Shown piece after piece: positions 14,889 to 23,877 of a DNA stretch of 26,441 nt (position 1 is the stretch's first letter; each line of letters begins with the position of its first letter). A model generated the notes under the pieces. That model had not been told where the DNA came from and did not search any database. It was given only the letters and a program-made list of their open reading frames with translations. Made by a program: the position numbers and the translations under genes. Source of the DNA: Haplosporangium gracile (taxonomy: Eukaryota > Mortierellomycota > Mortierellomycetes > Mortierellales > Mortierellaceae). The stretch lies in the NCBI GenBank assembly GCA_015499985.1, contig JAAAUF010000454.1, positions 6,385 through 32,825 of the forward strand, read 5' to 3'.

Positions 14889-17727
14889 CTAATACATACC
14901 TCCAACTTCAGAGGGTCGCTCAGCACGGGAACGATCCATGTTATACCTTGACCGCCTCTCATCCTCCGCATATGAAATGGACTCGAGCCGGGCTCGCTCC
15001 CTCTCTGACGGCCCCAATAATGGCTCGTTCCTGCTTTGACGTTCCCCTTGGCGTTGATATTGACGTTGGTAATCGTACTTGCCAGACTCCATCCGTGGAG
15101 ACGAAGAGTTGGAGCGAGAAGCTGAACTTGGTGGCGACATGGAAGCAGGTGGCGATCGCGTCATGGGATGCGGGCTCAACAAGGTTTCGTCGGCGTCTTC
15201 CTGCTTGATGACCTGGTGCCCATGACTCGAGGCAAAATCGTTTTTTCTTGATGGGCTTGGCCTATCTGTTGGCGACGTGGCAGCGGTGTCATTGTTCGTG
15301 TTGGGTGCGGCGCGCTCTGAGGTCGAAGAAACGTTCCCCGCCGCGATCACTGTCGCTGTGGTTGCTGGCCTCTTGGATCGGTCTGGAGAACTACTGGTGT
15401 TGTTGCTATTGATGCTGCTGTTAAGAGGGTGGGGCTTGCGACGTCCGGACAAGTCTCCACTGGTCTTGCGGTGAGGTTTCTCGCGTTGCTCCTTCTGTTG
15501 TTGGCTCTGTCCTGCGGCATTGCGGAGGACCTTGGCACGGATAGCATCCATGACTTCATCATGGTTAATCGACTTTCGCTTCAAGCCAGAACCTGAAGGA
15601 GTTGCCGAGGTAGGCGAGGCGTACTCGTCCGGACTCAGGGGTTGTGGGATCTGAGATTGCATATCGACGTTTGTCACGGGCGATGACTGAGCGGATGAGG
15701 AGCGGAAAGGGTGCAAGATGTGATGGCGGCCTGAAGTCAATGCTGATGGCTTGCTTGAGACTGGACTCTGAGTTGATGGCGAAGGGGGTATACGTTGAGA
15801 GTTTGATGCTGACTGTTGTTGCTGAAGGTGTCGCTGGATATGCTGCTGTTGTTGTTGCTTTTTCAGTTGGTGTGAATGCTGTTGTTGCTGAATCACCTGC
15901 TGCTGGTGAAGCGCCGGTTGTTGCTGTTGTCGGAAGCTGCCCTGCCGTGCCGCGGTATCGATCCTGGGTGGGGCTGGTCTGCTGGGAGGAGTTGACGAGA
16001 CATCCGCATGATCGTGAGAGGTTTTCTGTTGTTGTTGTTGTTGTTGTTGTTGTTGTGGCGCTTGCTCCTGTGCATCTTGATTTCCCTTTCCGCTATAGTG
16101 CGAGCGTGTGTTGTCAACCTGCATCGAGGGCTGAGCAGGGGCAGGATATGTTGAGTATCCGTGGTGAAAGTTTCCTGCGGGGGGTGCATGCATGGGAACG
16201 CTCGATTCGGCAGTGCTGCTAGCATACGATCGGCCTACATAAGAAAACACAACGACAATAAAACGTGTTCAGGAACAAAGAAAACAGGGTGAGAAAAATC
16301 GAAAATGATGTCCTTGGTAGGCACAAGGACACTAATCTACTCCCTTTCGGCATCCATCCTGCAACTACGATTCCTTTCCTATTCCCATTACTTCTTTCCA
16401 TCTTTCTTTCTTTCCCATCCTTTTCCTCCCCGTTCAATGCCGCCCGGGAAGTTATTAATAACATAGAAACGGTGATTTTGCAATGAACGATGGGCTGTGT
16501 GAGTAGGACCTAGCACTATTATTTTTTCACAGCCGAGAAATAGATAGGAATCTCTGTGCTGTTTTTTGTTCACCCCATTTGACTATTTTTGACAATCGTG
16601 CGCCTCACTCAGCCTTTCATCGTTTTCAAAGAGCGGAAGGGGCCACCAGAACTCGCCACCGTTTCAGTTCCCACTGCTGGAACTGAGCACAAGGAACAGC
16701 CCAGGGCGGGAAGAACAAAAAAAAAAAAAAAAAAAAACAGCAGAGAGATGCGAGAAGCGGCGAACGTACCAGCAGGAGGGGATTTCTGACGTTTTTCCAT
16801 AGCCAGGGATATGTCGAGCTTTCTTGACTGCAACTTAAGCACCTCGGTCTTGTATCGTTCTTCCTCTGCCTTGAGCTGTAATGAAGGATGATAAAAAAAA
16901 TGAACATTTATGTTGTCAGTAACCTGACGATAACCAAATCATTGACCCAGCGCGCATCCCTCGCCCCGCGCGAATGATATGATAGCTATGCCTGTGTAGC
17001 CAAATGTCGTATCTGCCTATCCATTATTCCATGGCAACCAATCAGTGACCGCAAAACAGTAATATATATAAATATATTATCCCAATTGTCCATGGGTCGA
17101 TCTCGCCATTAAAATTTTCCACTCCAGCCGAGGTCAGTCAGTCATGTCGGGCAGGGCTCGCCGGTCGTCGTCGTTTCAATGCTGGTTCCTGTGAATCACA
17201 ATAATAAAAAAACTTTTTTTTGTAGTTGATATGCATGTCGCACGCATATGATCATCTATCCAGGCCTTCTTCTTCTTCTTCTTCTTTACCTCGTCTTCCT
17301 TGGCCTTGGCATTCAGCACCGTCATGACGAACTCCTCTGGTGAAGCACTAAACCGCTCCAGGATGTCAGAGATCGTCAACGTCCGAGAAGTCGTCGATGA
17401 TGATCCACGCGAAGACGATGACGAAGACGGGTGAGCGAAGATGCGCCCACTGCTGCTGTTGTTGTTGTCGTTGTTGTTGCTGTTGTTGTTGTTGGCGTTG
17501 CTGCTGCTACCGCTGCCTCGGAACATAGGGAAAGCTCGGCGGTCCTCGATCACTCCGGCAGAGTAAGGGCCTTGGTGGTTGTCCTGGTGATAGATCCGAT
17601 GGGTTTGCGGGACTTGAAGGTGATGAGGTTGTTGTTGATGCTGCTGCTGCCGGAATTGCGTGTGGAGTTGTGAATGCTTCTGGACAGAGTAGGTCTGTGA
17701 GGAGTGGTCAGGATGGTGGTCCGCCAT
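14889..17727 (-). CDS. Unrecognised Gln/Asn/Ser-rich protein with a charged helical module, 629 aa, 3 exons
   Basis: Exons, in transcription order, are 17727-17290, 16875-16770 and 16234-14889; both introns (414 and 535 bp) are GT-AG and phases fit. I do not recognise the family. Residues 1-115 are His/Gln/Asn/Ser-rich. Residues about 116-181 look folded: TISDILERFSASPEEFVMTV, then an Ala/Glu/Lys-rich helix (AKAKEDELKAEEERYKTEVL, ending in AMEKRQK) that is probably a coiled coil. It is built from exon 1 joined to the 106-nt exon 2. The third exon encodes poly-Gln, Ser/Pro-rich segments, a second helix-like motif (KSINHDEVMDAIRAKVLRN, about residues 400-422), and an IKQEDADE site fitting the SUMO consensus. 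The composition suggests a nuclear regulator or RNA-associated protein, but that is inference. The start is the ATG with strong GCCATGG context; the frame stays open upstream, so a longer N-terminus is possible. Confidence 0.82.
16027..16057 (-). repeat. CAA trinucleotide array encoding poly-Gln
   Basis: About ten TTG units on the plus strand read as CAA (Gln) in the unrecognised gene. Other short Gln/Asn-coding triplet runs lie at 15830-15910 and 17440-17500. Such arrays vary in length by slippage. Confidence 0.8.
16717..16737 (+). repeat. Homopolymer A21 in intron 2 of the Gln-rich gene
   Basis: A run of 21 A on the plus strand (T in the transcript) lies 32 bases inside the intron from its donor. 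It is a simple repeat and may be mis-sized by sequencing. Confidence 0.85.
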
Positions 17728-18760
17728 GGCTTCCAATCGAAGTACACAAACTCTACACATCCCGAGTATCAATGAAGAGGAAGTCAATGATGAAGGAGAA
17801 GAGGAGAGAAGAAGAAAAACAAGTAGCAAGAGAGAGAGAAGGATGGCCGAGGTTAAAAAGAAGGGCAAAGCGATTGAACAACAATAGGCGATGCTCCAAT
17901 TCAAGGGGTGTAAAGGAGGGTGGTGACAATGGGTCTCTTCTTTTTCTCGTATCCTATCTTCGCCTCCTTTTCTCTTGGACACGATGACCCCCCGAGCATC
18001 TCTTCGGGCGCAGTGGCGAAAGAAAAAAGCAAAGACGACGTTCAGACGTAACCAAAACAACAAACAGCAGCGTGTACGGTATGCTGCATGAAAATATGTT
18101 GAGACCATGTTTGGCTTACAAGCGAAGGTTATCGTGAGAGTGTTGGGTGAAAGGCAGTTGTTTGTTGGAAGTGTTTGGCGATGATCTTTTAAGTGTTTAA
18201 GGCGAATGAAGACAAGCGAGAGAGGTATGTGTTCCTGAAATGAAGAAGGGGTCAGTTAAATGAATGAGAGAAAGAGTGTGTTTGTGTGTGTGACAGAGTG
18301 ACAGGACAGAAGAATGACAAAAGGGGTTATAAGTGAGTGTGATGAGTGGCGTGTGTATGTGTGTGTATGTGTGAGTGTGTATGAGTGTGTGTGAGTAAGA
18401 AGAGAGGTGGGGCTGATCGAGAGAGGAGAGACAAGGTGGGCGCGATGGGGGAGCGGAGGGGGTGGACAGAAGAGTGTGAATGTGGCCGGTGTGAAAGTAT
18501 GAGGTGGAAAAGAGGAAAGAGGATAGGGTTAAAGAAAAGGGAAAGAAAAAGAAGGGAAGGGAAGCAAGGTTGAAAAAAGGAAAGGGAAAAGAAAAAGGAA
18601 TAAAGTGTGGATGTGAGAGCTTCAACTGAAGAGAACAAAAGGATGAATACGACGAGATATGACCCGTAAAAAAGTGAGCTGAGGGGGTAATCTAATATCA
18701 ATAAAGAAAAGAAAGTTAAGTAGAAAGTAGATGGATCGAAGAGAGAGTATTTAAGCAAAA
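17728..18760 (-). promoter_or_regulatory. Leader and promoter region of the Gln-rich gene
   Basis: The plus strand is strongly purine-rich from about 18180 to 18720, so the transcribed minus strand is CT-rich like the leaders of the other genes. A minus-strand TATA-like element (CTTAAATA) sits at 18755-18748. A possible 5'-UTR intron is suggested by a GTAAGC donor near 18119-18114 and an acceptor ending in GTGTAG near 17756, behind a pyrimidine tract. A TG-rich microsatellite occupies about 18274-18394. No coding sequence is supported here. Confidence 0.4.
18274..18394 (+). repeat. TG/TGAG-rich microsatellite
   Basis: Imperfect alternating TG runs (GTGTGTTTGTGTGTGTG, then TGTATGTGTGTGTATG and TGAGTGTG units) lie in the leader region of the Gln-rich gene. 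Confidence 0.75.
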
Positions 18761-20724
18761 GTACCTATGGAAACGGACAAAGGGGAACACAAAGAAGAAA
18801 AGGTGGACGCCATGGATCATTGAAGACGAAGAGGAAGAGGGGGAACCATGTGGGTCGACTCGCCTCTTGCTTAATGACACCAGGTAAACCACGCAACCAT
18901 GTAGCGTGCTGCTACTTGTACAGTGATGGTCTCCCATCTAATACACTTCATTCATTTCCATCTCGATTACCTTTTCTTTCGTACCTCTTTATTTCTTATT
19001 GTCATCTTCTTTGTCCAACATACCATGTCTATATCCCATCCAAGGACCATGCACCTCACCATCCATCATCCCATCATCCGTCCCTTTTATTTTTCCATCA
19101 TTTTTCATGTCGCCTCCTTGCTTGCTTGAATACTACTTAGCTGCTTTGTGTTTTGCTTCTCTTTGTCCTACCTTACCTCACCTTCCTCTCTCTCCCTTTT
19201 TGTCTCCTGTCGCCTCTTTTCCTCCCATTCTCCTTTTACACCCCCTTGCCACCACCATCGCAGCCTTGTCTTGCGGTTGAAAACCCTGACCATTTTCGAC
19301 GCGTCCCTATCTCCCATTCTCTCTTTTCAACCTCCTTTTGGAAATTTGCAACTATAGCAGGGCTATTGTTCTTTCAGTGTGAATGCTAAGCAACAAAACT
19401 CTCTTTTCGATAGACCCAGCCTCTTTTCACCATTGTTACAAGCAAGCCTTTTCTGTTCTCTGACGTCGAACCCCCTTCCTCCAATTATTTCTCTTGTCTC
19501 CTCGGAATTCGAGCATCCCTTCTCGACATTTTTTCTACTCTATCCGCCATATTTCAGCCTCAGCCAGAAACTGAGCCTACTTCTCCTCCCTTCTTCCTAT
19601 GTCCTTCTTCCACGCCCTGTCAAACTCTCTGAAGTCCATTCAATGGTAGCACACAGTCAATTGGCTGCTCTCCCCCCCTTTTTACTTGTCTTTGTGTTTC
19701 ATCTACAAACATGCACAAACAACAACAGCAACCATAACTTCCAAGGAACAGGGCTCTTGTGATACCCTTTTTGTTGTTTGTTTTGTTTTTTTGGTGCCGC
19801 CTCACTCATTGAACCGAACACGTTTTCTCATACCGTTTGTCTTTGTTATAGCCATAGTTAACAATGGATCGGGGTTGCAGTCGACAACAACAGTGGCTAC
19901 GATGATAGTGGCTCTTTACTCTCTTTCTCTCTCCCGCTCACACTTACTCGCTTAATATTTTTACATGTCAAAAAAACCTTTCTCTATTTGACGGGAAAGG
20001 CGCGATTGGGTTGATGCCAAACAAACAAGATGGCACTCTCTGTCTCTTAATTGCATTATGTTTTATGAGCCCTTTACGAATTATTGCGCTTCCCGTGGAT
20101 CTCTCTTCTCTCTCGCTCTCTGTACCAGCACAACGATTGTCTTATAGTGCGGTACTGCTTTCGCCTTAAAAACCCTTCCCTCCTTTTTTCATGGCTTTTC
20201 AGTTTGAAGAAAGACTGAACAAAGCAACCACTAGGCTAGTTTTCTTGAAACCCTCATTAACAGTAGAACAGAGCGCCAGTGCCAGGGAACATGAACCAAG
20301 GAATCTGGAGAATAGACAATGAGCATAAGGCGTGCGTGCATTGTAAGGGGGATAGGGGGCAGACGCCACAAAAACAATTGTAGCAATGTCGATTCATCAA
20401 GCAAAAACTGCACAGACTGCAGAAAAAGCAAATGCATACATACATGCCTCCAAACCATTCCTTCTACATCTCATTTCCGATCGAGTCCATGAAAAAAGGG
20501 TAAACACGTTCTTTAATTAGCATGCAAGAAGGGGAAAACGAAGTGAAATAGAATGTAAGGGACATTGCGATTACGATGAGGGAGGAGTGCTGGTAAAAAT
20601 TTGGTTATAGTGGTCATATGATAAGGGTGGTAAAATAGATAGTCATATGGTATGGTAAAATGGAAGTGGCGGTAAAAATGTTGTAAAGATAGCACATGCT
20701 ATGCTGAGGGCTACAACTATTAAT
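18761..20724. other. Unassigned intergenic region, plus-strand CT-rich
   Basis: This is almost 2 kb without a gene I can defend. From about 18940 to 19960 the plus strand is C/T-rich, the composition that precedes plus-strand genes in this window, yet no matching coding gene follows. A short open stretch after a good acceptor at 20202 is listed separately. The remainder (about 20330-20724) is AT-rich and presumably the 3' flank of the MFS relic. I see no tRNA, rRNA or transposase remnant. Confidence 0.45.
20203..20322 (+). other. Possible terminal coding exon (40 codons including stop), unassigned
   Basis: A pyrimidine tract followed by TTTTCAG ends at 20202. The next 120 bases are open to a TGA and give a hydrophilic, charged peptide starting FEERLNKATTRLVFLKP and ending NLENRQ. 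No upstream exon with a matching donor could be identified, and 40 open codons can occur by chance. It is listed because its composition differs from the surrounding AT- and CT-rich sequence. Confidence 0.15.
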
Positions 20725-21471
20725 TTAGTACTGCTTCTCCTCATCTCCCGCAACAGTCGCGACACTACCACTCTCAACAAGATCGCTGCTCTTTTCAACC
20801 TTGACAGGATTGCTATTAGCAGCAACCAGTACCGTAAAAACCAACCCAACACCCGCACTGACTGTAACGGTGTAGAACGAGGCAGGGTACCTGGGGAAGA
20901 GCTCTGTGCCCATGGCTGTCAGGGAGCTCTTGCTGTTAGCCACAATGTTGGCGATAGCGATTCCGATGGGTGTTCCAAGCTGTTGGGCGACAATGTAAAC
21001 TAATTTGTTTGAGTGTGAGCCGTAACAACATGAGCAAAAAGAGGATAGGAGGACATCGACAGGGAGAGAAATGAAAATGGGAAGGAGAAGGTTAGATGGG
21101 AGTGGGCTTTGATGGGTCACACAAAATGCAATGAAGAGAAATAAATCGCCGACTGCCTTGCTTGAAGTAAGAGAAGAAAGGGAGGGACTAACAAACATAA
21201 TAAACACAACAAACAAATAATCGATCTTGTAACTTTGATTGGAATTGACAGGGGGTAAGAGGGAAAGGAAAAAGGAAGGTAAAGAAGGACCCTGAAGTAA
21301 TTGGAGGAATGACAGTGAGAGTAAACTGACAGAGGATAGGAAAGTAAGAGGAAGATGGACCTTGAATGAAATAATTGGAATGAATGACACAAAAAGACTC
21401 AACAAACAAACAAAAGAAGGAATGATATTCACCTGCACCAACTATGCCCTGGTTCTCATCATTCGCATCCG

Positions 21472-21531
21472 CAACACTATTAATCTGGCAACACAACCAA
21501 ACAACACTATTGATCTGACAACACAACCATA
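21472..21531 (-). repeat. 30-bp tandem duplication inside exon 4 of the MFS relic
   Basis: Two adjacent 30-bp units (21472-21501 and 21502-21531), nearly identical, encode the decapeptide VWLCCQINSV twice. The intact paralogue has it once. The duplication is in frame and lies at a transmembrane segment near the luminal/cytoplasmic loop before DANDENQG. Confidence 0.9.
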
Positions 21532-22848
21532 CAGGCGCCATCCCCATGAAATTCAAGACCAACGCCGGAAACGGAATCTCCCAATACGTCGACTTCTCAT
21601 TCGCCTGTGAAAATACCACACCCGACCCCACAAACAATACCGATCCGACCAACATAATCAGCTTTGTCCGGACCTTCGTCAGCAACTTGTTGACCACAAT
21701 ATTTGCCACCACCGCTCCAACTCCGTGAACGATGTATGTTAAAGAAGCGTTGAGGGGAGTGTAACCAAGGACGTTCTGGAAGAGGAGCGAGGAAAAGTAA
21801 ACCATAGCGTTGGTCGCGGCCGAGACACAGATGATGGCGAGACTGGCAGCGACGAGGTGGCGAGATTTCCAGATGTAGAGCGGCATGATCGGGTAATCGA
21901 TCTTGTATTCGATGAAAACGAACGCGAAAAGGAGAACTAGCCCGATGAGAAAGGGAGTGAGAGTTTTTGCGGACGTCCATCCACTTGCGGAGGGTTCGGA
22001 GAGGTAAAAGATTACGCAGACGATTCTGATAGTGAAGGTTGAGACTCTAAGAAAGTCAATGCGGCAGTCTTTGATGTTGGATTCGCCTTTGAAGTCTGGG
22101 GTAACGACGAAGCCTAGGAAGGACATGATGAATCCTAGCATTGCTTTAAAATAAAAGATCCTTCTCCAACCTATTGCATATAAAAATAGAGTTTTAGGTA
22201 AAGTCAGCATTACGAAACTCCGCCTCGTTCCACACAAAAAAACGACTACTTTTTGCAAATCACATCCATGTCACTTACCGATAGTAGATCCCAGGATCCC
22301 ACCCAACAAAACACCAATCACCGATCCAGCAGCGCCAGTACCTCCAGAAACAGCAAGCGCAAACGTCCGTTCAGGACCCGCAGGATAGGTAGTCGTCAAG
22401 ATCGCCAACGCGCTGGGGACCTTAAAACCCGCACCCATACCTTGTAGGGCAAGACCGACTGACATGATAATAGGATCCTTTGCGAATCCATTGACGATTG
22501 TCCAAGCGGAGAACCAGGTGATGCCAAAAATGTAGATTCGTCGATGGCCGAACAGGTCGCCGAATCTCCCTCCGATGAGGAGAAATGCTCCCTATGCTAG
22601 CACGTATGCTGATGTTACCAATTTTTTTGTTTATGGTTGATGTGCATCAAGGAGATAGGGTGTGGATGGTAGGGGGCAGAGCAAAGAAAAAGGCAGTTGG
22701 GTTTTCCGGATCTCAACTGAATCCTGTTATGGTTGCTCTTTTTTGCAATTAGGTATTACGAGAAGTGGATTGAGAAGAAACAAGCAGGGGAGAGGGCGAC
22801 TTACCACTGCAACTGGTCGATGGAGCATTCGATCTCATCTTTGATGTT

Positions 22849-22862
22849 GGGGGGGGGGGGGG
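22849..22862 (+). repeat. G14 homopolymer (C14 in the transcript) in exon 2 of the MFS relic
   Basis: Fourteen consecutive G on the plus strand. Relative to the intact copy it adds six bases, keeping frame and turning an ITLPD-like segment into IAPPPPN. Homopolymer length should be treated as uncertain. Confidence 0.85.
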
Positions 22863-23400
22863 CAATTGTCCCACTCGCAACATTGATGATATCAAGCATC
22901 TACATGCGTTTAAAGAGTCAAATGCATGTATCCAAGGAGTGTGAGCAAAAGGGATAGAAAGTTGTTGTTTTAATAAGTAAAATTCTCGGTAAGACAAAAT
23001 GAGGCGGTGCTATGGTTTGTGGAGGAGCAACTCAAGGAGATATGTGTATCTGACCCATGGGGACGAGGACGAGGAGGAGATCCTTCATTTGGTTTAACCG
23101 GTGGTACCACAGGAGCTGGGACTCTAAAGGCGGCGGTGTTGTTGATATCGTTGTTTCCTCCATTTTCTGTGTAAGTGGAAGAAGGCGAGAGGAAGAAATA
23201 GGATGTAGGTGTGAGTGGGCGAGAACGCAAAAAGCGAATGGGGTGTAAGAGAGGGAAGGAAAGGAGAGTGGGCAACCAGGGAATAGGAAGGAGAGTAGTG
23301 AAAAAAGAACCAAGCAGTGTGTGTCGGATTATATGCGAATGATAGATGAATCGAGAATCAAAGAATTAGGTGATAGCTCGCTCACCGCCTCACCGCTGTC

Positions 23401-23408
23401 TTTATATG
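23401..23408 (-). promoter_or_regulatory. TATA-like box of the MFS relic (CATATAAA)
   Basis: On the minus strand CATATAAA lies about 240 bases upstream of the relic's start codon. The intact paralogue has ATATATAAA at about the same distance, which suggests the promoter was duplicated with the gene. Confidence 0.4.
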
Positions 23409-23447
23409 TTTTTTTTTTCTTCTTGCTATTCTTTCTGCTCTGGTAGT

Positions 23448-23684
23448 AGTGTCCTTGTCGATGATGCCTTCGCTGTGTTAAACTATAAGGGTTCCCTGCC
23501 AGCTCAGGCTAACATCGCAGGGGAAAAAAGCGAACAAGAACGACGAGCGAGTTCCATGCAGCCATTCAATCGTCTCGACAAACTATTATCAGATTTAAGC
23601 GACGCACCAGCACAGAAACTCAATTCAGGCCGCCGCCTCTTTCGTGGCCGTGCGCACAGGATCATGGTACAAAGTAAAGAATAG
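23448..23684 (+). other. Possible terminal exon or orphan ORF, unassigned
   Basis: A long pyrimidine tract ending in TGGTAG at about 23447 is followed by a frame open to a TAG at 23684. The predicted peptide is hydrophilic and coding-like: it includes NYKGSLPAQANIAGEKSEQE, an internal Met at 23556, LDKLLSDLSDAPAQKLN and a basic end (GRRLFRGRAHRI). I recognise no family and cannot find an upstream exon. Base composition is richer in G+C than the flanks. It could be a degraded gene fragment, a piece of a mobile element, or chance. Confidence 0.2.
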
Positions 23685-23877
23685 ATAGTACAAATTACGG
23701 ACCTGCAAAAATGAATACACAAAGAAAACCTAAAAAATGTGATACGAATTGATGTGTTTTTATGGTACAAAAAAATGAGAAAAATAGACCTATATGTAAA
23801 AGTGGCAATGGGTATTAAGATGATGCTGGGAAATGCACAAAAAAATAAAACGAGAGGAAAAACATTCAGTGCTATAT

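Larger units (their letters stand above)
20725..23163 (-). pseudogene. Decayed DHA2-type MFS transporter, tandem paralogue of the downstream intact copy
   Basis: Five exon counterparts align one-to-one with the intact neighbour: 23163-23050, 22899-22805, 22619-22279, 22170-21433 and 20999-20725. The protein is recognisably homologous along its whole length. Lesions seen directly: the donor after exon 1 reads AT instead of GT (23049-23048); the acceptor before exon 3 reads TT instead of AG; the codon at 22594-22592 is TAG where the intact copy has Tyr; the motif B arginine is Leu (22453-22451). Without splicing, exon 1 meets a TGA six codons on. A C14 tract inserts prolines in exon 2, and exon 4 has a 30-bp tandem duplication. 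Exons 3-5 are otherwise in frame with good splice sites at introns 3 and 4. Exon 2 begins with ATG, so a shortened product could in theory initiate there, but it would still hit the TAG. It is most likely non-functional. Confidence 0.88.
23164..23877. other. Spacer between the two MFS copies, with an unassigned plus-strand open stretch
   Basis: The part next to the relic (23164-23340) is purine-rich on the plus strand, i.e. a CT-rich leader for the minus-strand relic. The part next to the intact gene (23690-23877) is AT-rich and is its 3' flank. Between them lies a more GC-balanced block (about 23440-23690), listed separately. Confidence 0.5.

Noticed and set aside
18327..18758. Minus-strand open frames with Ser/Phe/Leu and His/Thr repeats upstream of the Gln-rich gene
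   Set aside because: They are translations of the TG microsatellite and the CT-rich leader; no initiation context or domain.
21188..21432. Continuation of the MFS relic frame past exon 4
   Set aside because: It is read-through of intron 4. The good donor at 21432 and the homologous exon 5 starting at 20999 show that the sequence is intronic.
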